Notes: generated from the letters alone by a model not told the origin. 64,000 bases of DNA from CALAED01 sp035765195 (GCA_035765195.1 DASTYC010000020.1:60367-124366), one strand, 5' to 3'; positions 46,674-55,004 are shown, numbered from the stretch's first letter. Numbers and translations are program-made.

Positions 46674-48122
46674 TCATGGGAGCCAGGACTCGATGATGTC
46701 TTGTGGTCTCCACAGCAGATCGACGGATCGCCGGTCGACGTCCGTGCCGAGGCCGCTGAGGGAGGCGACGACCAGGCCGGTCGTCGCCGGGTCGTATCCG
46801 GGGACCTGCGTTATCGCGCGGCGTACCGCGATCAGGTCGTGACGGTCGAGCGGGCCGGCCAGCCACTTGATCGAGCCAACGAAGCAGATCTTGCCCGCCA
46901 CGGGGGCGTGATCGGCCCCAACGAGGTCGATTTCGGGGTCGAACTGGCGGTTCCACCAGCCGCCGACCGCTTCTACGTCCGGCCAGGGAAGCCTCTCAGA
47001 CAGCGCGGCCAGTTCCAGAGACTGGCGGACGATTGGTTCGACGGCGCGGCCTCGCCATGCCGTCCAACGCCGTTCGATGAGACGGAATCCCGCTTCTGGG
47101 CGTCCACGGCGCGCCTGTTCCTGCACCGCCCGCAGCATCCCTAGGTACAGCCGCAGGTTGCTGTCTGCCACCCGATACAGCGCCGGTCTTCCCCTCCTTG
47201 TCGACAGCGGCGCTTCGACGGCAAGGATCTGCTTCTCGGCGGTAAGTGTGTGCAGCAGCGGCGACAGCGTCCCCGAGGGCAGCGCTCCCGCGCGACTGCC
47301 CGCCGTGGCGGCGACATTCGCGTATGTACGATCACCGGCTCCGATCGCCTCCAGCACCCTCCGCGAGAGATCCGGATTGGGAAACTCCGCCAGCAACGCC
47401 GCCTCCGGCACACCGAAAACCGCGGCTGCCGGGTCGGCCGCCTCCTGTCGCAGGAACTCCAACGCGGGCATTCCGTTCGGCCAGGTCCGCACGATGCCAG
47501 GCAGTCCTCCCGATACCAGGTGCGCGTCGACGGCGTCGGCCGCCGCGAGCCCAAGCGCCTGGCCGACGTCGGCCGGGTTGAGTGGTCCAAGCACCAGGTT
47601 GTCGGCGCGCCCGAAGAACGGCCGGTCATAGGCGGTCAACCGCTCCATCATGTGCAGGTCGCTGCCGAGCAGCAGCAACAGCACCGGCTTGGCCGACAAC
47701 AGCCGATCCCAGGCAGTCTGCAATGCCCCGTCGAACAGACCGTCCTGCTCGGCGAGCCAGGGCAACTCGTCGAGGACGACGACACATGGCCTCTGCGGCA
47801 AGACCGACGCCAGCACTCGGAACGCGTCTGGCCAGCTGCCCTGGCCCAGCCTGGGAACCAGATCCGGTTCCACCGGCAAGGCCGAATCCCGCAGATCGTC
47901 CAGAAATGAAGCGACCGCCTCCACCGGCGACGCGCCCTTGGTCGCGGTAGAGAAGACATAAGGCATGCCGGCCCGATCGCAAAACTCTTGCACCAGCCGC
48001 GACTTACCCACCTGCCGACGCCCGCGCACCGTCACGGCGACGCCTATGCCCGAAGCCGCCACCCGCTCCAGCCTCTTACCCAGCAGCGCCAGCTCGGATT
48101 CCCTCCCGATGAAACCCGACAA
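46674..48122 (-). CDS. DUF234-type AAA-like ATPase
   Basis: 482 residues. Walker A GRRQVGKS (34-41) inside VTVRGRRQVGKSRLVQEF, Walker B VVVLDELPWL (114-123), then a winged-helix region (AGDRTYANVAATAGSRAGALPSGTLSPLLHTL) and a C-terminal DUF234 domain (FDPEIDLVGADHAPVAGKICFVGSIKWLAGPLDRHDL), whose Asp and Lys residues resemble a PD-(D/E)xK nuclease-like core. This family is common in archaea and is patchy in bacteria; its role is unknown. TTG at 48122 has GAGAGGG 6 nt before it. A 14-bp palindrome lies 25-38 bp upstream. Confidence 0.85.
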   Translation of the reverse strand: MSGFIGRESELALLGKRLERVAASGIGVAVTVRGRRQVGKSRLVQEFCDRAGMPYVFSTATKGASPVEAVASFLDDLRDSALPVEPDLVPRLGQGSWPDAFRVLASVLPQRPCVVVLDELPWLAEQDGLFDGALQTAWDRLLSAKPVLLLLLGSDLHMMERLTAYDRPFFGRADNLVLGPLNPADVGQALGLAAADAVDAHLVSGGLPGIVRTWPNGMPALEFLRQEAADPAAAVFGVPEAALLAEFPNPDLSRRVLEAIGAGDRTYANVAATAGSRAGALPSGTLSPLLHTLTAEKQILAVEAPLSTRRGRPALYRVADSNLRLYLGMLRAVQEQARRGRPEAGFRLIERRWTAWRGRAVEPIVRQSLELAALSERLPWPDVEAVGGWWNRQFDPEIDLVGADHAPVAGKICFVGSIKWLAGPLDRHDLIAVRRAITQVPGYDPATTGLVVASLSGLGTDVDRRSVDLLWRPQDIIESWLP

Positions 48123-48134
48123 GGAACGCCCTCT

Positions 48135-48160
48135 CTACGTAGCATGGTTCTACGTAGAAC
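48135..48160. promoter_or_regulatory. Operator-like palindromes before the DUF234 ATPase gene
   Basis: GTTCTACGTAGAAC (48147-48160) is a perfect 14-bp palindrome; CTACGTAG recurs at 48135-48142 and inside it at 48150-48157, 15 bp apart. Spacing fits a dimeric repressor occupying two turns. Confidence 0.7.
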
Positions 48161-48429
48161 TAAGCTACCAAAGTCGCCATGGATTCGTGGCACAGCGTGG
48201 CGGCGAGTGCGGGGTGTGGGATTCCACCCATGTGGGTGCCGTGTCCGGAACGGCCGCGCTCTGACCTCGCCGATGTTTGCCTTCACTGGACCGGGCACTG
48301 CAACTAAGGAGGACTTGACAGGAGGGCATGACATCGATGGTCAGCGGCCGTGGGCTTGCTGTCAGGTCATGTCCCTGTGCTGTGCCTCGTGGTGACGAGA
48401 TGGAAAACGGCGGAAAGGGAGCCAAGCCT

Positions 48430-48735
48430 ATGAAGCGCCTCACTCCGATCACCATGGCGACCGTCGCGTTCGGCGGGTTGCTGCTGGCCGCGCCCACCGC
48501 GGCAGCCGCCGCCGAGACCCCGACCTACACCTGCCAGTCCGTCGGCGAGGACGGGCAAGGGACGGTGATGGGCGTGCAAGACTGCCAGGCCTCCTCTGGG
48601 GCGGTCACGACGGGCACCTTCACCGGGACCTCTGTCGTGCGCAGCAGCCAGTACGGCTTCTCCTTCACCTGCACGGGCGGCGGAAGGGCCGATGTCCCGG
48701 ACACGGTAACCGTCGACGGCTGCACCTCCCGGTAG
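48430..48735 (+). CDS. Small secreted protein with four cysteines
   Basis: 101 residues. MKRLTPITMATVAFGGLLLAAPTAAAAA is a clear Sec signal peptide with Ala-x-Ala cleavage near residue 27. The mature part (ETPTYTCQSVGEDGQGTVMGVQDCQASSG... FSFTCTGGG... VTVDGCTSR) has four cysteines, probably two disulphides. No family recognised; small secreted Cys proteins are common in actinomycetes. ATG at 48430 is chosen to place the signal peptide correctly; AAGGGAG lies about 11 nt upstream. The 48161-48429 space holds a short open frame only. Confidence 0.7.
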   Translation: MKRLTPITMATVAFGGLLLAAPTAAAAAETPTYTCQSVGEDGQGTVMGVQDCQASSGAVTTGTFTGTSVVRSSQYGFSFTCTGGGRADVPDTVTVDGCTSR

Positions 48736-48771
48736 AAGCCTGTCTAGACGTCCGCGGGCGACCGGCGGCGT

Positions 48772-50202
48772 TCAGAGGCCGATGGATTGGCGGAGGTGGG
48801 GGGCGTGGCGGCGCGCGACGGGCACGGTTTCGTGACTCCGCGCGTCGGTGATGAGAAGTAAGGTCCCTTTGAAGCCCTGCTCGATTTCGCGCACCCGGTT
48901 GAGGTTGACGAGAAATCGACGGTGGACGCGAAGGAATCCCCGGTCCTCCAGTTGTTGTTCGAGGCGATCGAGGCCGCGGGTGGCGGCCAGGAGTCGCCCC
49001 TGATCGCTCATCAGCCAGACCTTGTTGTGGTCGGCTTCGGCGAAGCGGATCTCGCGCGGATCGAGCAGCACCCACCGGTCGTCCCGCAGCGCGATGACCC
49101 GGCTCGGCAGCGTGCGGGACTGAGTGGCCCCGAAGAGCGGATCGCTCGCCGGGGGCCCGAAGATGTCCGGTGAGCCGAAGGCGACCAGCACGCCGATCGC
49201 GCGGGTCCCAGAAAAGACCGGGCGGACCGCGACCGAGACCGGGGTGCCGAGAAATGGCACGAAGACCTGCGTCGATCCGCTCCAGTGCGGATCTTGCCGG
49301 GCGCGTTCGAGCGCGCGGCGGGTCAGCCGCGGCAGGGTGGGCAGCTGCGGGGTCCACCGGTGCGCGGGGGCGTAGGCGGGGGTGTCCGCCGGGGTGCCCA
49401 TCAGCGCGGCCGCCTCGCTGTTGGCGAGCACGACGTTGCCGGCCGGGTCGATGGCGGCCAGCGGGGTGGCCGGCGCCACGCGGGCGTCGGCGAGGGCGGC
49501 CGCCAGCAGCGTGCCGCTCTGGTGCGCCCGTTGCCGCAGCTTGGCCTCGGTCGTCGCGGCGACCTTGCGGAGCCAGGGGAGCACCGCGTCGGACAACGGC
49601 GTCTTCCAGCAGGAGATGTTCAGCACCCCCAGCGGCTCTTGGGTGACGACATCGCGGACGGCGACGCCCGCGCACTGCCACGGGTGAAAACCGCGACACC
49701 AGTGCTCAGGACCGCTGATCATCACGGGCCGGTGGCTCTCCAGCGCGGTGCCCATGCCGTTCGTCCCGCTCGCCCACTCCGACCAGGTGAACCACGGGGC
49801 GAGGTTGCGGTCGGCGGCGAGATGCAAGATGCGGCGGCTGCCCCAGGACGCCAAGATCCGGCCGTCGGAGTCGGCCACGGTGACCAGCCCGTCGAGGCCG
49901 TCGACCTCCGTGGCGGCGGTGGTGGCCAGGCCGCCCAGCTCGGCGAACACCACATCGTGGTCGATCGAGTGCGCGCTCGCATCGACCGCGGCGGGCGCAC
50001 GGTCGAGGCCGGGATCGACCTCGTACTCCTCGCGGCATCGGTACCACGACATGAGGATCTCGGGGCGTACGCCGCGGACGGTGTCGGCGCCGGCGGCGAA
50101 GCTCTCCCAGGCGGCGGTGGTCCGCCTGATGCTGTCGTCCGTTCGCCCGGGCCCGCTCGTCGCGGCTGCGGGGCCGTTCGTTCCTTGTCTCGCGCCGTTC
50201 AT
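48772..50202 (-). CDS. GAF-type activator with C-terminal LytTR DNA-binding domain
   Basis: 476 residues. The N-terminal half is AcoR-like: VRPEILMSWYRCREEYEVDP, then a GAF domain (GLVTVADSDGRILASWGS, SEWASGTNGMGTALESHRPVMISGPEHWC, DVVTQEPLGVLNISCW), a PAS-like segment (LAAIDPAGNVVLANSEAAALMG) and a LytTR domain (EIRFAEADHNKVWLMSDQGRLLAA, LEQQLEDRGFLRVHRRFLVNLNRVREIEQG). In AcoR-type regulators of alcohol and acetoin catabolism a sigma-54 AAA+ and Fis HTH occupy this C-terminal place; here LytTR replaces both. It is divergent from fdhA (173 bp) and is the natural candidate regulator of the alcohol oxidation genes. ATG at 50202 follows GGGGG. Confidence 0.85.
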   Translation of the reverse strand: MNGARQGTNGPAAATSGPGRTDDSIRRTTAAWESFAAGADTVRGVRPEILMSWYRCREEYEVDPGLDRAPAAVDASAHSIDHDVVFAELGGLATTAATEVDGLDGLVTVADSDGRILASWGSRRILHLAADRNLAPWFTWSEWASGTNGMGTALESHRPVMISGPEHWCRGFHPWQCAGVAVRDVVTQEPLGVLNISCWKTPLSDAVLPWLRKVAATTEAKLRQRAHQSGTLLAAALADARVAPATPLAAIDPAGNVVLANSEAAALMGTPADTPAYAPAHRWTPQLPTLPRLTRRALERARQDPHWSGSTQVFVPFLGTPVSVAVRPVFSGTRAIGVLVAFGSPDIFGPPASDPLFGATQSRTLPSRVIALRDDRWVLLDPREIRFAEADHNKVWLMSDQGRLLAATRGLDRLEQQLEDRGFLRVHRRFLVNLNRVREIEQGFKGTLLLITDARSHETVPVARRHAPHLRQSIGL

Positions 50203-50374
50203 CCCATCCCCCTTTGCAGTCGGGGAAGAGCGATTCAGGATCGTGATCGCCGGACGCACCAACGACGTGAAGCACAGGCCGTCTCGCCTTGACCCAAGCC
50301 AACAGGCTAACTGTCAGGTGGCGGCGCACCAAGAGTCAAATGCGACACAGCACCAGAAATGGGGCGAGGCGTAC

Positions 50375-51520
50375 ATGCGAGCCGTGGTGTACCTAAAGCC
50401 CTTTGAAGTCGCGGTAGAGGAGGTCCCAGACCCACGGATCGAGCAGCCGAACGACGTGATCGTACGCATCACGTCATCGTGCATCTGCGGGTCTGACCTG
50501 CACATGTACGAGGGCAGAACCGCCGCGGAGCCGGGCATCGTGTTCGGCCACGAGAACCTCGGCATCATCGAAGAGGTCGGCAGCGGGGTCACCGGGCTGG
50601 AGCAGGGCGACCGCGTCGTGATGCCGTTCAACGTGGCCTGCGGCTTTTGTAAGAACTGCCTCGCCGGCACGACGGGTTTTTGTCTCACTGTCAACCCGTC
50701 GGGTTTCGCCGGCGGCGCCTACGGATATGTGGCCATGGGGCCGTATCCCGGCGGCCAGGCGGAGTACCTGCGGGTGCCGTACGCGGACTTCAACTGCCTG
50801 CCGCTGCCGCCCGGCACCGACCACGAGGCCGACTACGCGCTGCTCGCCGACATCTTCCCGACGGGTTACCACGGCTGTGAGCTCGCGGACGTGTCCCCGG
50901 GCGAGACGGTGGCCGTGTACGGCGCCGGACCCGTGGGCCTGATGGCGGCGTACTCCGCGCTGCTGCGCGGCGCGTCGCGGGTCTTCGTGGTCGACCGCGT
51001 GCCCGAGCGGCTCGCCAAGGCGGGGGAGATCGGCGCGATCCCCGTCGACTTCTCCGCCGGCGACCCGGTCGAGCAGATCAAGGAGCAGACCCGCGGCGAG
51101 GGCACCGACAAGGGCATCGACGCGGTCGGCTACCAGGCCACCACCCGAGACGGTGACCGCGAGGAGCCGGCCACGGTGTTGAACCAGCTCGTGCAGACCG
51201 TCCGCCCGACAGGCGCGCTCGGCGTGCCCGGCCTGTACGTGCCGGCCGACCCGGGCGGCGTCGATGAGCACGCCAAGCACGGGATGTTGCTCGTCGCGAT
51301 CGGAACCCTGTTCGAAAAGGGCCTGCGCGTGGGCACCGGGCAGGCGAACGTCAAACGCTACAACCGGCAGCTCCGCGACATGATCACCGAGGGGCGGGCC
51401 CGGCCCGGCTTCGTGGTCTCGCACGAGCTGCCACTGGAGGAGGCGCCTCTCGCATACCAGAAGTTCGATCGTCGGGTGGACGGCTACACCAAGGTGATCC
51501 TCAAGCCCGACAGCATTTGA
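50375..51520 (+). CDS. fdhA: Zinc alcohol dehydrogenase, glutathione-independent formaldehyde dehydrogenase type
   Basis: NAD-dependent oxidation of formaldehyde (or other aldehydes/alcohols). 381 residues. Catalytic zinc ligands Cys38 (CGSDLH) and His59 (GHENLG); structural zinc Cys89, Cys92, Cys95 and Cys103; NAD-binding GAGPVGLMAAYSALLRGASRVFVVD. The segment AYGYVAMGPYPGGQAEYLRVPYADFN is characteristic of the glutathione-independent formaldehyde dehydrogenases, with bound NAD in Pseudomonas. ATG at 50375, with GGGGCGAGG upstream, aligns with the family start. Next gene is the PQQ-associated protein 108 bp downstream. Fits removal of formaldehyde made by a methanol-type quinoprotein. Confidence 0.88.
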   Translation: MRAVVYLKPFEVAVEEVPDPRIEQPNDVIVRITSSCICGSDLHMYEGRTAAEPGIVFGHENLGIIEEVGSGVTGLEQGDRVVMPFNVACGFCKNCLAGTTGFCLTVNPSGFAGGAYGYVAMGPYPGGQAEYLRVPYADFNCLPLPPGTDHEADYALLADIFPTGYHGCELADVSPGETVAVYGAGPVGLMAAYSALLRGASRVFVVDRVPERLAKAGEIGAIPVDFSAGDPVEQIKEQTRGEGTDKGIDAVGYQATTRDGDREEPATVLNQLVQTVRPTGALGVPGLYVPADPGGVDEHAKHGMLLVAIGTLFEKGLRVGTGQANVKRYNRQLRDMITEGRARPGFVVSHELPLEEAPLAYQKFDRRVDGYTKVILKPDSI

Positions 51521-51628
51521 TGGCCTGGTCGAAAGTCGAATAACGGCATTGATGACCGTCTCATGAGCAACGACGCTCAGCGAGCACCACGCAACAAGCC
51601 TGCATGAATCAATTTAGGAGGTGACGCA

Positions 51629-52093
51629 ATGGCGACCCCCACGGACGAGCGATCCGCACTGGTGAGCGCGATCGGGTTGGACAAGCAAAATGGGGCTGCG
51701 CTGGGCCGGATTCTGGCCAACGGGAACATCGGAAAGGCCGAAGAAGGACCCGACGGCCGCATGAAGGCCACCATCAGGATCAACCCCGACGAGCTGTGCT
51801 TCGACCCGTCCGTCCTGGTCCTTCCGCATGGTGGCGACCTCGACCTCGAGCTCATCAACGATGACCTCAACACGCATTGCGCGCTGTTGCCGAGCAATGG
51901 CGACAGTCAGTTCATCTGGCTGGTGAACCATTCGCGCGGAACGGCGACCATCAACCTCGACGGCCCGGGCTACTACTGGTACGGATCGCCCACCGGAAAC
52001 GACGAGGGCCGGGGTCTGACCGGCGCGATCGTCGTGCTCGGCGAGGTCCCGCCGGAAGCCCGCCTCGACCGCCCGCCGCAGCCACGGCCGTAG
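51629..52093 (+). CDS. PQQ-associated protein, MSMEG_3727-like (cupredoxin-like)
   Basis: 154 residues. Recognised from NPDELCFDPSVLVLPHGGDLDLELINDDLNTHCALLPSNGDSQFIWLVNH and the GTATINLDGPGYYWYGSPTGNDEGRGLTGAIVV stretch; homologues in mycobacteria are named for their constant position beside PQQ dehydrogenases. The beta pattern and His/Cys residues (NTHC, LVNHS) suggest a cupredoxin fold, perhaps holding copper and taking electrons from the quinoprotein, but this is inference. No signal peptide visible. Strong AGGAGGTG 6 nt before ATG 51629; the quinoprotein gene begins 13 bp after its stop. Confidence 0.8.
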   Translation: MATPTDERSALVSAIGLDKQNGAALGRILANGNIGKAEEGPDGRMKATIRINPDELCFDPSVLVLPHGGDLDLELINDDLNTHCALLPSNGDSQFIWLVNHSRGTATINLDGPGYYWYGSPTGNDEGRGLTGAIVVLGEVPPEARLDRPPQPRP

Positions 52094-52106
52094 AAAGGAG
52101 CAGTTG

Positions 52107-53792
52107 ATGACGGATTACGTGGACGCAGGACATGCCGTCGACTGGGGGTCCCTCAGCGGTTTGGCCGGAAGCGCGCCGCCGGTGGCGCGAACCGTCGATT
52201 ACCAGCGCATCCTCAGGGCGCGCTCGGAGCCGTGGAACTGGCTCACCTATTTCGGCGCCTACGACGGGCAGCGATACAGCCCGCTGAACCAGATCAACCA
52301 GGAAAACGTCCGGCGCCTCACCCCGGCGTGGGTCTTCCAGTGCGGACCCGCGGGCCTGCAGGCCGGCGGCTCGACGTACGCGTTCGAGGCCTCCCCGATC
52401 GTCGTCGACGGCGTCATGTACGTCACCGGCTGGGACGGCTGGGTCTGGGCGCTCGACGCGGTGACCGGCAGGGAACTTTGGCGCTACCACCACGCGACGC
52501 CGTTCGACACCTCGCTGTGCTGCGGCAACGTCAACCGCGGCGTGGCCGTCGCCCAGGGCAAGGTGTTCGTGGTCTCCCCGAACGCGCACGTGCTCGCGCT
52601 CGACGCCGAGACGGGCAAGTGCGTGTGGGACAGGACGAACGGCGACGTTCGGGCCGGTGAGAGCGCCACCCTGGCTCCGCTCGTCATCAAGGACAAGGTC
52701 ATCGTCGGCAGCTCCGGCGGTGAGTTCGGCGTGCGCGGGCATCTCGACGCCTACAACCTGGAGACCGGCGAGCACGTCTGGCGCACCTACACGGTGCCCA
52801 AGCCCGGGGAACCGGGCTCCGAGACCTGGCCTGCCGACGGCGAGCAGTGGGCGCGAGGCGGCGGCAACCCGTGGATCACGCCGACCTACGACCCGGAGCT
52901 GAACCTGCTCTACACCGGGACCGGCAACCCGGCGCCCGACTTCGACGGCGAAGTGCGGCCCGGCGACAACCTCTACACCGACAGCTGCATCGCGGTTAAC
53001 CCCGACAACGGCGAGTTGGTCTGGCACTACCAGCACAACCCGCACGACCTGTGGGACTACGACAGCATCTCGGAGAACATCCTCTTCGAGCTCAACGGGC
53101 AACGCCTCATGGCCCACTTCAACAAGAACGGCTACGGCTACATCCTCGACCGGACGAACGGCGAGGTGGAGCGGGTGTTCCCGTTCGTCGACCGGATCGA
53201 CTGGGGCGAAGTCGACGCCAAGGGTCAGATCACGGTCAAGAAGTACCCGGACCAAGAAGGCGTGCCGGTCCACTTCTACCCGGGCCCGGGCGGCGGCAAG
53301 GAATGGACGCACGCGGCCTACAGCCCGCGGACGCAGCTGTTCTACGTGCCGGTGCAGGACGTCGGCGCGACGGCCACGCGGCGGCGCAGGGAGTTCAAGG
53401 AAGGGATCCCGTATTGGGGCGCGGGCGTCCAGGTGGACGCCGAGAACCACGCGGGGTCCATCACCGCCTTCGACCCGGCCACCGGCTCGGAGGTGTGGCG
53501 CTGGCGCAACGAGGTCCCGATGTGCGCGTCGGTGCTGGCGACGGCGGGCGACCTGGTGTTCGCCGGCGAACCGACCGGCGAGTTCAACGCGCTGAACGCC
53601 CAGACCGGTGAGCTGCTCTGGCAGTTCCAGTGCGGCAGCGGCCACCACAGCAGCCCGTCCACCTACAGCGTCGGCGGGCGGCAGTACATCGCCGTGCCGA
53701 GCGGATGGGGCGGCTGGATCGAGGGGTTCGCGCCGGGCATGCTGGCCGGCACCCACGGAGCCGCTCTCTTCGTCTTCGCGCTGCCGGAATAG
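52107..53792 (+). CDS. PQQ-dependent methanol/ethanol-type dehydrogenase, lanthanide-signature
   Basis: Quinoprotein alcohol dehydrogenase oxidising primary alcohols to aldehydes. 561 residues, eight-bladed propeller with W-docking motifs (e.g. GWVWALDAVTGRELWRYH, HVLALDAETGKCVW, GELVWHYQHNPHDLWDYD, FNALNAQTGELLWQFQ). The vicinal Cys138-Cys139 (SLCCGNVNRG) that packs on PQQ is present. Catalytic Asp317 is followed two residues later by Asp319 (LWDYDS), the extra Asp that in XoxF-type enzymes binds a lanthanide instead of Ca2+. No signal peptide at the N-terminus (MTDYVDAGHAVDWGSLSG), which is unusual. No cytochrome domain. ATG at 52107 has AAGGAG. Confidence 0.93.
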   Translation: MTDYVDAGHAVDWGSLSGLAGSAPPVARTVDYQRILRARSEPWNWLTYFGAYDGQRYSPLNQINQENVRRLTPAWVFQCGPAGLQAGGSTYAFEASPIVVDGVMYVTGWDGWVWALDAVTGRELWRYHHATPFDTSLCCGNVNRGVAVAQGKVFVVSPNAHVLALDAETGKCVWDRTNGDVRAGESATLAPLVIKDKVIVGSSGGEFGVRGHLDAYNLETGEHVWRTYTVPKPGEPGSETWPADGEQWARGGGNPWITPTYDPELNLLYTGTGNPAPDFDGEVRPGDNLYTDSCIAVNPDNGELVWHYQHNPHDLWDYDSISENILFELNGQRLMAHFNKNGYGYILDRTNGEVERVFPFVDRIDWGEVDAKGQITVKKYPDQEGVPVHFYPGPGGGKEWTHAAYSPRTQLFYVPVQDVGATATRRRREFKEGIPYWGAGVQVDAENHAGSITAFDPATGSEVWRWRNEVPMCASVLATAGDLVFAGEPTGEFNALNAQTGELLWQFQCGSGHHSSPSTYSVGGRQYIAVPSGWGGWIEGFAPGMLAGTHGAALFVFALPE

Positions 53793-53846
53793 CCCGGAGC
53801 CGTCCCCATTCGTCGACGTCGGATGTGCAGGGAGGAGGTGACGACC

Positions 53847-53945
53847 GTGGACCGCGAAACCTGGGAGACCCCCGCTTGCGCGGAGATCAGAGTGTCGGCC
53901 GAGGCGAGCGCCTACATGAAGATCTGGGACTTCGGCGGGGACTAG
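53847..53945 (+). CDS. pqqA: PQQ precursor peptide PqqA
   Basis: 32-residue peptide, source of the Glu and Tyr that form PQQ. The conserved pair is Glu19 and Tyr23 (EASAY, ExxxY), preceded by ETPACAEIRVS and followed by MKIWDFGGD. GTG at 53847 has GGAGGAGG at 8-9 nt spacing. It follows the quinoprotein gene by 54 bp; a strong hairpin separates it from pqqB. Unusual C-terminal tail after the Tyr (nine residues ending Asp), whereas many PqqA tails are short and basic. Confidence 0.85.
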   Translation: MDRETWETPACAEIRVSAEASAYMKIWDFGGD

Positions 53946-53959
53946 ATCCCCGATAGGCC

Positions 53960-53992
53960 GGGCGCCGGGCCACGCGGCAGGGTCCGGCGCCC
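53960..53992 (+). terminator. Hairpin between pqqA and pqqB
   Basis: GGGCGCCGG (53960-53968) pairs perfectly with CCGGCGCCC (53984-53992), 15-nt loop, 15 nt after the pqqA stop. Could act as an attenuator or a stabiliser that keeps pqqA transcript in excess, as known in methylotrophs. Confidence 0.65.
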
Positions 53993-54057
53993 TAGCCGGT
54001 ACGCACGGCGGCGGTGCGGGTCAAGGGCGCGAGACGGCGGAAGGACGGCGGATCGAG

Positions 54058-54999
54058 GTGTGGGTCCGGGTGCTGGGCTCGGCGGCGGGCGGCGGGTTCC
54101 CGCAGTGGAACTGTGCCTGCCCTTCGTGCCGTGCGGTTCGTGACGGTTCCCGGCCGGCCCGGCCGCGCACGCAGTCGTCGATCGCGGTCAGCCCCGACTA
54201 CCGGCGCTGGGTGCTGTTCAACGCCTCACCGGACATCCACGCGCAGATCGAGTCCTTCCCGGCACTCCGTCCCGGCGCCGGCGCCTCCGGCGCCTCCGAT
54301 GCCGCCGGCGCGGCCGGCGGCCCCGACGACAGGGCGGTTCCGCTGGACGCGGTGGCGCTGACCGACGCCGAGCTCGACCACACACTCGGGCTGTTGCTGC
54401 TCCGCGAGGGCCGTGGCCTCCAGATCCACGCCACCCAGGCGGTGCGCGACACGCTCTACGACGGCACGTCGTTGCTGCGCACGCTCGACGCGTACTGCCC
54501 CGTGGCGTGGCATCCCGTCGTGCCGGAGGCCGACGTGCCGCTGGGCAACGGCCTGTCGTACCGGGCCTTCGACGTCCCCACGACCAAGCGCCCGCGGTTC
54601 GGCATGGGCCACGGGAAGGGCCGGGTCGTGGGCTATCGGGTGACCGATGAGCGCACCGGCCGGACCTTGGTGTACCTGCCGGGCGTCCAGGAGCTGACCG
54701 CGGAGGTGCGCGACCACTTCGACGACTGCGCCTGCCTGCTCATCGACGGAACCTGCTGGCGGGACGACGAGCTGATCGCGCTCGGCCTGGCGGGCAAGAC
54801 ATCGCGCGAGATGGGGCATCTGCCGATCGACGGACCCGGCGGCAGCCTCGAGGCGCTGGCGCCGCTCCCCATCGAGCGCAAGATCTACATCCACATCAAC
54901 AACACCAACCCGATCCTGCTCGAAGACGGGCCCGAGCGGCGCGTCGTCGAGGAGCACGGCATGGAAGTCGCCGTGGACGGGATGGAACTGCGGATCTAG
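54058..54999 (+). CDS. pqqB: PqqB, metallo-beta-lactamase-fold oxygenase of PQQ synthesis
   Basis: 313 residues. MBL-type fold: VRVLGSAAGGGFPQWNCACPSCRAVR at the N-terminus carries the CNC/CxxC cysteines typical of PqqB, TQSSIAVSPDYRRWVLFNASPDIHAQIE, VALTDAELDHTLGLLLLREG, YLPGVQELTAEVR and INNTNPILLED. In current models PqqB hydroxylates the Glu-Tyr intermediate. There is an inserted Ala/Gly-rich run (GAGASGASDAAGAAG) at about 78-92. GTG at 54058 gives the usual N-terminus. Downstream, pqqC starts 5 bp after the stop. Confidence 0.94.
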   Translation: MWVRVLGSAAGGGFPQWNCACPSCRAVRDGSRPARPRTQSSIAVSPDYRRWVLFNASPDIHAQIESFPALRPGAGASGASDAAGAAGGPDDRAVPLDAVALTDAELDHTLGLLLLREGRGLQIHATQAVRDTLYDGTSLLRTLDAYCPVAWHPVVPEADVPLGNGLSYRAFDVPTTKRPRFGMGHGKGRVVGYRVTDERTGRTLVYLPGVQELTAEVRDHFDDCACLLIDGTCWRDDELIALGLAGKTSREMGHLPIDGPGGSLEALAPLPIERKIYIHINNTNPILLEDGPERRVVEEHGMEVAVDGMELRI

Positions 55000-55004
55000 G
55001 GGCC

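Noticed and set aside
38851..48160. A functional prophage or AICE
   Set aside because: No integrase, replication, packaging or transfer gene was found, and no second copy of the tRNA end was seen in the window.
50290..50316. Sigma-70-type promoter TTGACC...TAACTG before fdhA
   Set aside because: Spacing (about 15 nt) and the -10 are poor; without transcript data it is not called.
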